Shown: positions 34,571 through 43,752, counted from the stretch's first letter. The stretch is 64,000 nucleotides of DNA from Falsiphaeobacter marinintestinus (GCF_007923355.1 NZ_VOGO01000003.1:62001-126000), one strand, 5' to 3'. Notes: generated from the letters alone by a model not told the origin. Program-made: numbers and translations.

Positions 34571-36714
34571 GATCGCCTGTATTTTTCTGTACCGCTGTCG
34601 ACGGAGAACCCGCTGAGTGCGATGGTAAAGCCGAAATCGGTCGAAGGCTCAACACTTGTTGACGAAGTGAATCGGCGGCTGAGCGAAAGATCGACCGTGA
34701 CACATTCATTTTGATAGACCAGCCCGACGCCTGCACGTGTCGCGCGGTCATCTGCGATGTCATAGCGCAGGTTGGCGCTGGCGGTCCAGTTGGGGTTCAT
34801 CTGATAACTTCCGTCGAACCAGAATTCAGACACTTCGCTGGTCCGGCCTTCGTCAGCGTCGATCCCGAGCCAGATGTATGACCCGGTGACAATGGTCCGA
34901 TCGCTAAGCCAGTCTCCACGCAGTTCGGCCTTGTCCAGGTCCAGCCCGCCGGTCAGCAACCCACGGGCCGTAAGCGACAGTCCGGTTTCCATCTGGACCT
35001 GTCCGGCCAGCAATATGTCAGATGATGTGCCCGACAGGCCTGACGTGGTGGTGAAATCCGACAATGCGGTTGGGCGGAACACCTGGCCGATGGTGGCAAA
35101 CGCATTCCAGCCATCCGTGCCATAGCGCGCCCAGTTCAACCCCAGAACCATTGATGCGCCGTCTTCGCGCCTGTCAGGCGACGGGAAACGGGACATCGAC
35201 AGCAGATTGCCCTGATCGAATTCGACAAAGGTGCTTTCGTCATTGGGCACCGATCCGCCAGTGACATCGGCCAAGCCCAGTTGCATCACCGGTTCCAGAT
35301 AATGCACAGCGCCGGTCGTGGTGCGCTTGGTCATGGGATAGCTGAGTTTCAGGGCCGTGCGCGGGGTGTTTTGCGTGGCACTGGGCGGATAAGCGCTGTC
35401 GTGTCGGACCTCGAACCAGTCGGCGGAAAACCCGACCTCCCAGTCGGCCCGTAAACCGCTATTGAACGTCCAGTTGCGGCGCCAGTCGATGTCGGCTGTC
35501 ATTCGCGCCATATCGCGCCCCAGGATATCCAGATCTGAGGCGCGGGAATGCCCGTGCCCGTTCAGGCTGAGCCGCATTTCGCCGCCAATTGCGGTCGGGA
35601 ACAGGCGTTTCTGATAGTAGATATCCGCGATTGGAGTGGCCACAAGCGACTCATCTTCGCTGTCGCGCAGAGAGTCATAGTGGATCAGCGAGGTAAAAAA
35701 CGCGCTGTCACGCCGGATCTGTTCCAGGCTTAACTCGCTGCGCAGGCGGTCGAGGTCTTCCAGCCCGTAATCTGCCAGATAGGCATTGTCCGACACGGCT
35801 TTGAGATCGAAAGCGAACCTGAAGTCATTGGCGAAGTTGAATCCGCCAGCACCGAAAATATAGCCGCGTGAATCTCCGGGTTGCAGATCGTCCCGCGTGT
35901 AGGCCCCATTGAATTCCATACGCCCGTTGCGGAAGGCCTGACGATAGCGAAGGTCCAGAGTCCGGGTTTTGGACGACAGATAGGGGCTGACGGTCAGATC
36001 TTTGCTGTCTCCGATCCGGAAGAAGTAGGGAACTTTGATCCCGGTGCTGAGCAGCGAAGTCGTCCGGACGGACGGGATCAGAAAGCCACTGGCGCGCTCC
36101 AGCGTGGGATCGGGCAAGCGCATACCCGGGAAATAGAAAATCGGAATATCAAGAACCCGAAAAGTCGCGTCCTCAAAGTACATCTGACGCTCTTTCTGAT
36201 CGTGAGTCACCGTCCGCGCACGGATTTGCCAGAGAGGAGGTTTGCCATTTTCACATACGTGACAAGAGGTTACGGCAGTTTTATAAAGCTGCGTATAGCG
36301 TCCGCCAACCCGGGTCATCTGAAGCGCGGCAAGCTGAAGCTGCTGTTCGAACACCAGCCGGGCGCCGGTTAGAATTCCGTTTTGCAACCCCTGATCCATT
36401 TCGGCGGCATTGGCCAGAACCACAAGCCCGTCGCCTTCGTCGATGCGGATCGGGCCTTCGATGATCAGTTTACCGTTGGCGTCGTCATAGGTGATTTTGC
36501 TGGCGGTGAGGCGGGTTTCGCCTTGAAACGCTTCGACATTGCCCTCGGCGATCAACTGGCGTTCGGGGGTGATGGTGACCTGATCGGCAACCAGAATCGC
36601 GGGCGGTCCTTCGGACGTCTCTGTGTTGGGTTCCGGGCTTTGGGCGGCGGCAAATCCGGCCCAAAGGCACAGCAGCAGGCAAGTCAGCCAACATGTGAGG
36701 GACGGGCGCGTCAT
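34555..36714 (-). CDS. lptD: LPS-assembly outer membrane protein LptD
   Basis: LptD is the outer membrane barrel that inserts lipopolysaccharide into the outer leaflet. The 719-residue protein has a signal peptide (to about 26), an OstA-like periplasmic domain with LIAEGNVEAFQGETRLTASKI (about 50-130), and a C-terminal barrel beginning around residue 190 with alternating aromatic strands, ending in an amphipathic strand with FTIALSGF. ATG 36714 gives a proper signal peptide; the upstream open frame does not. It overlaps lptG by four bases and surA by sixteen. Confidence 0.92.
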   Translation of the reverse strand: MTRPSLTCWLTCLLLCLWAGFAAAQSPEPNTETSEGPPAILVADQVTITPERQLIAEGNVEAFQGETRLTASKITYDDANGKLIIEGPIRIDEGDGLVVLANAAEMDQGLQNGILTGARLVFEQQLQLAALQMTRVGGRYTQLYKTAVTSCHVCENGKPPLWQIRARTVTHDQKERQMYFEDATFRVLDIPIFYFPGMRLPDPTLERASGFLIPSVRTTSLLSTGIKVPYFFRIGDSKDLTVSPYLSSKTRTLDLRYRQAFRNGRMEFNGAYTRDDLQPGDSRGYIFGAGGFNFANDFRFAFDLKAVSDNAYLADYGLEDLDRLRSELSLEQIRRDSAFFTSLIHYDSLRDSEDESLVATPIADIYYQKRLFPTAIGGEMRLSLNGHGHSRASDLDILGRDMARMTADIDWRRNWTFNSGLRADWEVGFSADWFEVRHDSAYPPSATQNTPRTALKLSYPMTKRTTTGAVHYLEPVMQLGLADVTGGSVPNDESTFVEFDQGNLLSMSRFPSPDRREDGASMVLGLNWARYGTDGWNAFATIGQVFRPTALSDFTTTSGLSGTSSDILLAGQVQMETGLSLTARGLLTGGLDLDKAELRGDWLSDRTIVTGSYIWLGIDADEGRTSEVSEFWFDGSYQMNPNWTASANLRYDIADDRATRAGVGLVYQNECVTVDLSLSRRFTSSTSVEPSTDFGFTIALSGFSVDSGTEKYRRSCKHS

Positions 36715-37811
36715 CCGTCCTCCGCATGCAGCAAAAGCCCGAGGGCCAGGAAAATTGATGCGATCGGCGCGGCCCAAGCGGCCATCGCGACAGGGATCTG
36801 GCCGTTTTCGCCAAGGATCTGGGCGAAGTTCCGCATGAAATAGAGCGCAAACCCCAGCAGGACCGACGCCAGAACCGCAACGCCGGTGCCGCCAAACCGG
36901 GTGTGGCGCATGGTAAAGGCCGCACCAACCAGCACCATCGCAACCAGAAACAGCGGTCTGGCCAGTTCGGCCTGATACCAGACCTCGTGTCGGCGGGTCG
37001 AAAATCCGGCTTCCCGCAGTTGTCGGATGCTTTGAGGCAGGTCGTAGATCGAGATCCCGGTCGACCGTCCAAGGCTTTCGCGGATCCGGTCTTGGGTCAG
37101 GGTCGTCGGGATCAGCAATTCGTCGTGCCGGGCCGCGCTGCTTTCAGGGTTCAGACCAGCGGCCAGCGGCCAGACTTTTACGTTTGAGAGCACCCATGTG
37201 TCGTCTTCCAAATCAGCCGTTTCGGCGCGGATTTCGCGCACCGGTCCGCCGCCGTTGGCATAGGTCAGAATGGTCACATCAAAGAGCGTAATGCCGTCTT
37301 CGCCAGAAAAGCCGTTGGCATGAATCACCGATTGTCCGCGATCCCCCCCCTGACGCAGCCACAGTCCTTCGCCGCTGAGCGACAGAACAGAGGGTCCGCC
37401 GCTGCGATAGGTTTCGGACAAAGTCTGGTACAGATTGGATGTCGCGACGACGATGGGGTTCAGCGTGCTGACGGCCAGCCCGCCGATCACGATGGCAACC
37501 ATCACGGGCGCCACAAGGGCGCGCAGACCGGACCGCCCCAGTGCCCGGGTCACAACCAGTTCGCTGGACCGCGCCAAACCGACAAACAGAATGATGGTCG
37601 ACAGGATCATGATCAGCGGCAAAATCTCGCTCATGGCCGCGGGCGCATTCAGCAGGGTCAGGCGAAACAGCTGCCCGAACCCGATGTCGTACCCCTCAAA
37701 GCGACGCAATTGTTCGATCAGGTCGATCAGAGTCAGCAGGGTCAGAAAAACCACTGCAATCAGCAGGAAGGCCTGAAGGAACTTGCGGGCGAAATACCGG
37801 TCGAGGATCAT
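36711..37811 (-). CDS. lptG: LPS export ABC transporter permease LptG
   Basis: LptG is one of the two permeases of the LptB2FG transporter that extracts LPS from the inner membrane. The 366-residue protein has three helices in the first 120 residues, a periplasmic beta-jellyroll (about 125-265, with GEGLWLRQGGDRGQSVIHA) and three helices at the end (FLVAMVLVGAAFTMRH onward). GLARSSELVVTRALGRS is the coupling helix region contacting LptB. The whole length matches LptG rather than a LptF/LptG hybrid. ATG 37811 is preferred over GTG 37820. The partner lptF is not present upstream as I would expect. Confidence 0.9.
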   Translation of the reverse strand: MILDRYFARKFLQAFLLIAVVFLTLLTLIDLIEQLRRFEGYDIGFGQLFRLTLLNAPAAMSEILPLIMILSTIILFVGLARSSELVVTRALGRSGLRALVAPVMVAIVIGGLAVSTLNPIVVATSNLYQTLSETYRSGGPSVLSLSGEGLWLRQGGDRGQSVIHANGFSGEDGITLFDVTILTYANGGGPVREIRAETADLEDDTWVLSNVKVWPLAAGLNPESSAARHDELLIPTTLTQDRIRESLGRSTGISIYDLPQSIRQLREAGFSTRRHEVWYQAELARPLFLVAMVLVGAAFTMRHTRFGGTGVAVLASVLLGFALYFMRNFAQILGENGQIPVAMAAWAAPIASIFLALGLLLHAEDG

Positions 37812-38037
37812 GCAAAACACCGCATGTCAGACACAAGGACGGGCAGGCTAACCCATCCCGTCAAAAGCGAAAAATGCGACAGAAAAGAACTGTCGATGCC
37901 TGACACTGCGATCCCCCCGGCGCCCGCTGCTTTGTTTTGCCGGACCATAAAACAAAACCCAACCGGGGAAAACTGCTATCTGGTCAACCGGATTTGGGCA
38001 CGCTACCTGTTGCAGCAACAGGCAACAGGAGACACAC

Positions 38038-39522
38038 ATGGCCCAGCACACCCCGATCCGTTTCGTTCCGGTCGACGCAGACGCGCTTGAAACAGCGCAA
38101 GGCCGCGTTGCGATCATGGTGACCCCGGACGGCAAGATGAGCGTATCGGCACGCCGGATCAACCGCCTGACACGCGGGGCGCTGAACCGGCTTGTGGAAA
38201 GCGAGCGGTTCGCAAAGGTGAAACCCGGTGACGTGATCACGATGGCCTGGCCGTCGGGCATGGCCGCCGAAGCGCTGGATGTGCTGGTCATTGCCAAGAA
38301 TGCGTCCGATATCGAGGCGCGCAAGGCAGGTGCTGCATTGGCGCGTCTTGCGGCGGGCAAATCGGTTCTGGTTTCGGTCGCAGGGCTGAAGCGCGCCGAG
38401 AGCCTTGCGATGGGCATGGCGCTGCGGACCTATGAATTCAACGTGCACAAGACGGCTGAGGACGACAGCGCTGCGGGTGAATATCTGGTGGCTGTTGCCA
38501 AACCCGAGGAAACCGAAGCCGCCGCCGCCCCGATGCTGGCCGTGGCCGAGGGCGTGCACATGACCCGCGATCTGGTCAATGAACCGGCCAACGTTTTGAC
38601 CACCACCGAATTTGCCAACCGCCTGGACGAGATGTCGGCGCTGGGGCTTGAGGTCGAAGTACTGGACGAAGCGGCGCTGGAAAAGCTGGGCATGGGGTCG
38701 TTGCTGTGTGTCGGACAGGGTTCTGACAGCCCCTCCAAAGTTGTTGTCATGAACTGGAAAGGCGGCGACGCAGACGACGCGCCGCTGGCTTTGGTCGGCA
38801 AGGGTGTCGTGTTTGACACCGGCGGGATCTCACTAAAGCCTGCGGGCGGCATGGAAGACATGACTATGGATATGGGTGGCGCCGGCGTCGTCGCGGGCAC
38901 CATGCGTGCCCTGGCGCTGCGCAAGGCCAAGGCCAATGTCGTGGGTCTGGTTGGGCTGGTTGAAAACATGCCGTCGGGCAATGCCGTGCGTCCGGGCGAC
39001 GTGGTGACATCGATGAAGGGCGATACGATCGAGGTCATCAACACCGATGCCGAGGGCCGTTTGGTTCTGTGTGACGTGCTTTGGTACACGCAAGAGCGGT
39101 TCAAACCTGCGGGCATCATCGATCTGGCAACGCTGACCGGTGCGATCATCATCGGGCTGGGGCATGAAAATGCCGGTGTGTTCTCGAACGACGACGCTTT
39201 TTGCAAGTCGTTCCTGAAGGCGGCCGAGGCCGAAGGTGAAGGCGCGTGGCGGATGCCATTGGGCAAAGCCTATGACGACATGCTGAAATCGCGCGTTGCC
39301 GACATGAAGAACGTTGGTGGACGCCCTGCCGGGTCGATCACGGCTGCGCAATTCCTGCAACGCTTTATCAAGGACGGAACGCCGTGGATCCATCTGGACA
39401 TCGCGGGTGTGGCGTCGGTCAAGACCGCCACCGATTATGCGCCCAAAGGGGCCACGGGCTGGGGCGTTGCTGCACTGAGCCGGTTGGTTCAGGATGCGTA
39501 TGCGACGCGCGACGAAGAGTAA
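38038..39522 (+). CDS. pepA: Leucyl aminopeptidase (M17)
   Basis: A 494-residue M17 cytosolic aminopeptidase with two divalent metals. The N-terminal macro-like domain (to about 170) is followed by the catalytic domain with GKGVVFDTGGISLKPAGGMEDM (metal-binding Lys and Asp), NMPSGNAVRPGDV and the signature NTDAEGRLVL (about 336-345). CAGGAGACACAC precedes ATG 38038. It removes N-terminal residues from peptides; in some bacteria it also binds DNA. It heads a same-strand run with VOC and holC genes, and is divergent from lptG with 226 bp between. Confidence 0.95.
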   Translation: MAQHTPIRFVPVDADALETAQGRVAIMVTPDGKMSVSARRINRLTRGALNRLVESERFAKVKPGDVITMAWPSGMAAEALDVLVIAKNASDIEARKAGAALARLAAGKSVLVSVAGLKRAESLAMGMALRTYEFNVHKTAEDDSAAGEYLVAVAKPEETEAAAAPMLAVAEGVHMTRDLVNEPANVLTTTEFANRLDEMSALGLEVEVLDEAALEKLGMGSLLCVGQGSDSPSKVVVMNWKGGDADDAPLALVGKGVVFDTGGISLKPAGGMEDMTMDMGGAGVVAGTMRALALRKAKANVVGLVGLVENMPSGNAVRPGDVVTSMKGDTIEVINTDAEGRLVLCDVLWYTQERFKPAGIIDLATLTGAIIIGLGHENAGVFSNDDAFCKSFLKAAEAEGEGAWRMPLGKAYDDMLKSRVADMKNVGGRPAGSITAAQFLQRFIKDGTPWIHLDIAGVASVKTATDYAPKGATGWGVAALSRLVQDAYATRDEE

Positions 39523-39573
39523 ACGCAGCAGGGCCGGGGGCAGGGTGCTTCCGGTTCCGCTCAGGAGGTTGTC

Positions 39574-39975
39574 ATGCTGATTCCCACCACCCGGTATCGT
39601 GATTGCGAGACCGCTCTGGCCTTTTTGACCGAGGTTCTGGGGCTGTCTGAACACGCTGTTCACCGGGACGCGTTGGGGCAGATCGTGCATGCCGAGCTGA
39701 TGCTGGGGCAGGGCATGGTGATGTTCGGGCCTTGGTCCAAAGGCGCGTTTGATCAGTTCATGGTCGATCCAACCTCCGTCGGGGGCGAAACCACGACGAT
39801 CTATGGCGTGGTCGACGATCTGGCTGCGCGGTATCAGCGTATTGTCGACGCCGGGGCAGATGTCGTGCTGCCTTTGGAAGAGCAATCTTATGGCGGCGGC
39901 AATTTCAGCGTGCGCGACCCCGAAGGCCATGTCTGGAGCTTTGGCGATTATGACCCGCTCGCGGGCCGGGGCTAA
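39574..39975 (+). CDS. Small VOC-superfamily (glyoxalase-like) protein
   Basis: A 133-residue VOC protein of the PhnB/glyoxalase-like group, with YRDCETALAFLTEVLGL at the start, the middle TTTIYGVVDDLAARYQRIVDAGADVVLPLE and the end NFSVRDPEGHVWSFGDYDPL. The family ends with R-D-P-E-G-x-x-W-x-F as here. No clear set of metal ligands; some members bind antibiotics or are not enzymes. CAGGAGG precedes the ATG. It lies between pepA and holC in a likely transcript. Confidence 0.82.
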   Translation: MLIPTTRYRDCETALAFLTEVLGLSEHAVHRDALGQIVHAELMLGQGMVMFGPWSKGAFDQFMVDPTSVGGETTTIYGVVDDLAARYQRIVDAGADVVLPLEEQSYGGGNFSVRDPEGHVWSFGDYDPLAGRG

Positions 39976-39976
39976 G

Positions 39977-40435
39977 ATGGGCGCGGTTTACTTTTATCAC
40001 CTGACCCACCGACCAGTCGAAGACACGCTGACTGTCCTGCTGGGCAAAGCGCGCCAGGCCGGGTGGCGGATTGCCGTGCGTGGCGCGGATCGGGATCGGC
40101 TGACCTGGCTGGACGAAAAGCTGTGGCAAGGTCCGGATGACGGGTTTCTGCCGCATGGGTTGGCCGGGGGGGCGCATGATGCGGATCAACCTATATTGCT
40201 GACGTCTGAGCCTGTGGCTGCCAATACTCCGGCGTGCGTCATGAGTGTCGATGGCGCGGATATCCAGCCCGACGAGGTCGCCGGGCTGGAGCGGGTTTGT
40301 ATCCTGTTTGACGGGCATGACAGCATGGCCGTTGACCACGCGCGGGGTCAGTGGAAAGCGCTGACCGCCGCGGGATGTTCGGCGCAATACTGGTCCGAAG
40401 AATCGGGCCGGTGGGAAAAGAAGGCCGAGCGTTAG
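39977..40435 (+). CDS. holC: DNA polymerase III chi subunit
   Basis: The 152-residue chi subunit of the clamp loader, which binds SSB and helps primer hand-off. The family pattern is FYHLTHRPVEDTLTVLLGKARQAGWRIAVR, then LDEKLWQGPDDGFLPHGLAGG, PILLTSEP and RVCILFDGHD. The ATG at 39977 begins two bases after the VOC stop codon and starts the conserved MGAVYFYHLT; the frame is open further upstream but without similarity. The pepA-holC neighbourhood is common in proteobacteria and supports the call. Confidence 0.92.
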   Translation: MGAVYFYHLTHRPVEDTLTVLLGKARQAGWRIAVRGADRDRLTWLDEKLWQGPDDGFLPHGLAGGAHDADQPILLTSEPVAANTPACVMSVDGADIQPDEVAGLERVCILFDGHDSMAVDHARGQWKALTAAGCSAQYWSEESGRWEKKAER

Positions 40436-40443
40436 GACGCTAT

Positions 40444-41562
40444 TCAGACCATGGGAAACGCGCCGATGTAAAAGCCCGACACGTCGCCGCCATAGGTGTC
40501 GAAAGCGTAAGTTCCGTTATCGACGCGGGTGATGTTTTCCAACATAATCGTCAGATACGGATCACCCCCCGGCGCGCAACCCAGCTCGCCTCCGCTGCTG
40601 GCGCTGTCAAACAGCTCTACAGCCTCGGCCGCCGTCTGTTCGGTGAACAGCAACATGTCAAGATTGATATCCTCGGCCTGAGCGCCGCGCAGGATCACCT
40701 GTGCATCGCCGGTTCGGATCTCGACTCCACGAACGGTCTCACGCCATTGGAAATGATCCAGCGTGCCGTTTTCCAGATCGGCCAGCGTGCCGTCTAGCTT
40801 GCTGATAGTGCATTCCTGAAGCGAACTGGTGAAAACCAGCATATCCTGAGGGTCAAAATCCATCACGCGGGTGCGCAGCACATTGGGGCCGCCTCCGCCC
40901 GAGTTGTCGAACGAGTCAAATATGAAAATATCGCTGCCCAATCCACCGCGCGCGATGTTCACACCGCCCTCGAACACCATCACGTCATTGCCGGCGCCGC
41001 CATTGGCGGTGTCGTTCCCGGACCCGACGATCAGCAGGTCAGCATCGCTGCCACCGATCAGCCGGTCATTGTTCGCGCCGCCAATCAACAGATCCATGCC
41101 GCGCCCGCCCAACAGGACGTCATTGCCATCGCCGCCATAGGCCGCATCGTTGCCGTCGCGCATGTCGAAGCGGTCATTGAAGTCAAACCCGGTGCCCCAG
41201 TCATCGCCGCCGCGCCCGCGCACGCTGATCGCCGTGTCGCCCAGCAGCGCGGCGTGCACGTCGGTGCTGAGAACGTCGATCCAGTTGGTCCCGCCCATTG
41301 GTTCGGGCGTTTCAAACGCCGCCGTAAACGCGGCGACGCCTTCGTCCCAGCCTGCGAGGCTTTCGACATGGATCTCATCGCCGATGGTCACGTAATTCAG
41401 GCGCAGTTCCTTCGTGCCGCCGTCCATCAAGAACACTGCGGTGCCTGTCAGTTCGGTTCCCATGCCAGATGTCGAGAATAACCCCAGTTCCAGCGCGTTG
41501 AACCAGTCAATGAAATCGTCTGCTTTGTGGTCCACCACGGACAGCGTCAATTTATTGGGCAT
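40444..41562 (-). CDS. RTX calcium-binding protein
   Basis: A 372-residue protein with an N-terminal domain I do not recognise (1-130), RTX repeats at about 135-225 (GGDGNDVLLGG, GGRGMDLLIGG, GGANNDRLIGG, GGSDADLLIVG, GGAGNDVMVFEGG) and a C-terminal tail with aromatic and acidic residues (TYGGDVSGFYIGAFPMV). Lack of a signal peptide and the glycine-rich calcium repeats indicate type I secretion. AAGGACG precedes the ATG. It is divergent from a membrane LytTR regulator 110 bp away, which may control it. No exporter genes are linked. Confidence 0.75.
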   Translation of the reverse strand: MPNKLTLSVVDHKADDFIDWFNALELGLFSTSGMGTELTGTAVFLMDGGTKELRLNYVTIGDEIHVESLAGWDEGVAAFTAAFETPEPMGGTNWIDVLSTDVHAALLGDTAISVRGRGGDDWGTGFDFNDRFDMRDGNDAAYGGDGNDVLLGGRGMDLLIGGANNDRLIGGSDADLLIVGSGNDTANGGAGNDVMVFEGGVNIARGGLGSDIFIFDSFDNSGGGGPNVLRTRVMDFDPQDMLVFTSSLQECTISKLDGTLADLENGTLDHFQWRETVRGVEIRTGDAQVILRGAQAEDINLDMLLFTEQTAAEAVELFDSASSGGELGCAPGGDPYLTIMLENITRVDNGTYAFDTYGGDVSGFYIGAFPMV

Positions 41563-41580
41563 GAAATCGTCCTTTCAAAT

Positions 41581-41647
41581 TTCGTTGTCCGAACGCTAGA
41601 CCGGGGCTGGCGGTCGCAAAAAGTGATACTTCGTCAAAACCGTTGAA
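41581..41647. promoter_or_regulatory. Possible LytTR-type half sites between RTX and regulator
   Basis: TTCGTTGTC (41581-41589) and ACCGTTGAA (41639-41647) resemble LytTR target half sites (roughly W-M-M-GTT-N-R-K). They lie 58 bp apart in the 110-bp region shared by the divergent RTX and LytTR genes, further apart than the usual 12-13 bp. This is a weak, context-based suggestion. Confidence 0.2.
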
Positions 41648-41672
41648 AACACGGGGTCTTATTCGTAGAAAC

Positions 41673-42524
41673 ATGTTCACGATGCGTGAAATTGATGTTG
41701 TCTTTGACCCTGAGAGAAAGCTGTTTCTCTATTTCGGCGTGGCGTTTATGGCCATAGCTGTCGGCCCGTTTGGCACCTACGAGGCGATGGGGTTATGGGA
41801 TCGCACGGTTTTCTGGACGCTGGATGTGATGGGCGGAATGGTAATCATCGTGCCTGTCTTGCATGTGTTTTATCACAGCCGCCTGATGGCCGGGCTTCCG
41901 TCGCTGGTTCGGTTCGGGCTGGGGGTTGCGTTGGGCGCCTTGCCGGCTGCCGGATTTATTACACTGCTGTATGGAACGATTGGAGCCGACCTGCAGATTT
42001 CGACCCCGTTCCCGGTTCTCTATATCGAGGTCACGGTCTTTTCGACGCTGCTTTTGCTGACCGAATTCATCCTCTGGCCGATGGTGTTTGGCACGCCTGA
42101 ACCGCAGCCCGCCGTGGTCGCCGCACCCCATGAGCCGGTGCCGGTTTCAAAGTCCCCGGTCCCAGCGCTGTTGACGCGGCTAGCGGTCGAACATCGTGAC
42201 GCGGCGATCATCTCGATTTCGATGCAGGATCACTATGCCGAGGTGACCACAACTGTCGGAACGGCGCTGATCCTGATGCGGTTGAACGATGCAATCGATC
42301 TGCTTGAAGGATATCCCGGTGCCCGCATCCAACGCTCACATTGGGTCGCCAAGGATTTCGTCACAGGAATCGAACGGTCCGGGCGGCGCGTTGAGGTGCG
42401 TTTGCAGGATGGCAGAACCCTGCCAATCGGGGCAACTTATCTGAAAGCCGTGCAACAGAGCCTTGGGTTTGCCGTTACCGACGTAAAGGCGCCTAACGGG
42501 TCAGAAGCAGCCCGTCGCGGGTGA
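41673..42524 (+). CDS. Membrane-anchored LytTR-family transcriptional regulator
   Basis: A 283-residue protein with four membrane helices in its first 140 residues (FLYFGVAFMAIAVGPF, GGMVIIVPVLHVFY, FGLGVALGALPAAGFITLLYG, VFSTLLLLTEFILWPMVFG) and a C-terminal LytTR DNA-binding domain (about 170-270) with DAAIISISMQDHYAEVTT, LEGYPGARIQRSHWVAKDF and LPIGATYLKAVQQ. It lacks a response-regulator receiver domain, so it probably senses a membrane signal directly. ATG 41673 is the first ATG giving a good N-terminus. Divergent from the RTX gene; its last 32 bases overlap the convergent protease gene. Confidence 0.85.
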   Translation: MFTMREIDVVFDPERKLFLYFGVAFMAIAVGPFGTYEAMGLWDRTVFWTLDVMGGMVIIVPVLHVFYHSRLMAGLPSLVRFGLGVALGALPAAGFITLLYGTIGADLQISTPFPVLYIEVTVFSTLLLLTEFILWPMVFGTPEPQPAVVAAPHEPVPVSKSPVPALLTRLAVEHRDAAIISISMQDHYAEVTTTVGTALILMRLNDAIDLLEGYPGARIQRSHWVAKDFVTGIERSGRRVEVRLQDGRTLPIGATYLKAVQQSLGFAVTDVKAPNGSEAARRG

Positions 42525-43074
42525 TTTCGATCTTCTGGAACCGTTGCAGATAGGTCATGCCCAGCAAGGATTGCCCCATCTCGCCCTCGTTGACCTGAGC
42601 GGGCAGATTGGTGTCCTTGATTGGACCAAGCGCCACGGTATCCAGCCGGATGGGGGCAGTTCGGACCTCGCCATTGGCGGTCATGGCGCGACCTATGTAG
42701 GCCAGCGAACCAAGGTCGATCCCGGCGCGTTTGGCGTCGGCCTGGGTCAGCACGATCTGGCTTGCGCCGGTGTCGACCATGAAGGTCACCGGCGTGTCGT
42801 TTAGTTTCAGGGTCAGATAATAGTGGCCATCGGGCGCGCGCGGCACCTCAATCCCGCCTGTGGAGGTGACACTGCCCAATTGCGGGCGCAGGGTGGTGCG
42901 GATGTCGTCCCACAGGCCAACCATGGCAATGACGCCGACAAAGATCAGCAGCCAGGCCATTGCGTGTTGTAAGGTGCGCCCCAACGACTGGCGGTTGTGT
43001 ACAAAGAACCACGTCAGCAGCGCACCGACCAGCAACAGCAGGTAGATCATTCTGCCCCAATCCATGTCGGTCAT
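42493..43074 (-). CDS. Membrane-anchored retropepsin-like aspartic protease (clan AA)
   Basis: A 193-residue protein of the TIGR02281 clan AA aspartic protease family. Two membrane segments (about 8-24 and 38-54) are followed by a single pepsin-like lobe with FMVDTGASQIVLTQADAKRAGIDL, Asp in DTGA being catalytic, then TANGEVRTAPIRLDTVALG, and the ending GQSLLGMTYLQRFQKIEI. Such enzymes work as dimers, and this one would face the periplasm. Targets unknown. Upstream of it, on the same strand, are marC, ACT and ABC-F genes; a 54-bp gap to marC allows a shared transcript. Confidence 0.87.
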   Translation of the reverse strand: MTDMDWGRMIYLLLLVGALLTWFFVHNRQSLGRTLQHAMAWLLIFVGVIAMVGLWDDIRTTLRPQLGSVTSTGGIEVPRAPDGHYYLTLKLNDTPVTFMVDTGASQIVLTQADAKRAGIDLGSLAYIGRAMTANGEVRTAPIRLDTVALGPIKDTNLPAQVNEGEMGQSLLGMTYLQRFQKIEITRDGLLLTR

Positions 43075-43128
43075 GCGGTGTCTCCGTGTGGTGCCATGGG
43101 ATACATGTAGGCGCTGGTTGCGCCGATC

Positions 43129-43746
43129 CTAGGCTCCAAGGCCAAATGCGCGCAGCCCGTCGAGCACGAATTGTACCGACAAGGCCGCCAGAAGCATCCC
43201 CAGCAAGCGCGTGACGACATTGATCACAGTGCGCCCCAGCAGGCGTTCGAAATGACTGCCGAGGCGGAACAGCACAAAGACAAGCACCAGTACGGCAACC
43301 ATGACACCCAGCACCGACGCAAGACCCAGCAGACCGGGTTGCTGGCCTGCAAGCAGAATGATGGACGCGATGGAGCCCGGTCCGGCAATCAGCGGGATCG
43401 CCAGCGGGAAGACGGAGGGATCATTGTGATCCTCTTCTTCGGCCTGATCTTCGCGGCGTTTGGTGCGGCGTTCGAACAGCATGTCGAGCGCGGTAATGAA
43501 CAACAGAATGCCGCCTGCCACGCGGAAGGCGGGCATCGAGATGCCGACAAAGCCCAGCACGGCCTCGCCCGAGATTGCGAACAGGGTCAGCAGAATCGCA
43601 GCGACCCCGCAGGATCTAAAGGCGATGGCATTGCGTTGTTGCGGGGTCATGCCCTGGGTCAGAGCGATGAACAGCGGCATCAACCCGATTGGATCGACGA
43701 TCACGAACAGGGTGACAAAAGCGGTGATCAGAAAGGCGCTGTCCAT
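43129..43746 (-). CDS. MarC-family integral membrane protein
   Basis: A 205-residue protein with six membrane helices, starting FLITAFVTLFVIVDPIGLMPLFIALTQG, the MarC signature D-P-x-G-x-x-P, and a second half with IPLIAGPGSIASIILLAG. The cytoplasmic loop FERRTKRREDQAEEEDHND is highly charged. The physiological role of the family is unsettled; it was once tied wrongly to antibiotic resistance. It follows the ACT gene by six bases on the same strand. Confidence 0.88.
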   Translation of the reverse strand: MDSAFLITAFVTLFVIVDPIGLMPLFIALTQGMTPQQRNAIAFRSCGVAAILLTLFAISGEAVLGFVGISMPAFRVAGGILLFITALDMLFERRTKRREDQAEEEDHNDPSVFPLAIPLIAGPGSIASIILLAGQQPGLLGLASVLGVMVAVLVLVFVLFRLGSHFERLLGRTVINVVTRLLGMLLAALSVQFVLDGLRAFGLGA

Positions 43747-43752
43747 GCGGGG

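Noticed and set aside
36711-37811. LptG as an in-frame fusion of LptF and LptG
   Set aside because: N-terminal helices, coupling helix, jellyroll and C-terminal helices all match LptG; there is no join with LptF-like sequence.
37320-38090. Open frame crossing the lptG-pepA gap as a possible lptF remnant
   Set aside because: It is on the opposite strand to lptG, is Gln/Arg-rich and has no membrane helices, so it is not LptF-derived.
40950-41150. Regularly spaced GC-rich repeats that could look like a CRISPR array
   Set aside because: They are the codons of RTX nonapeptides, in frame and without unique spacers.
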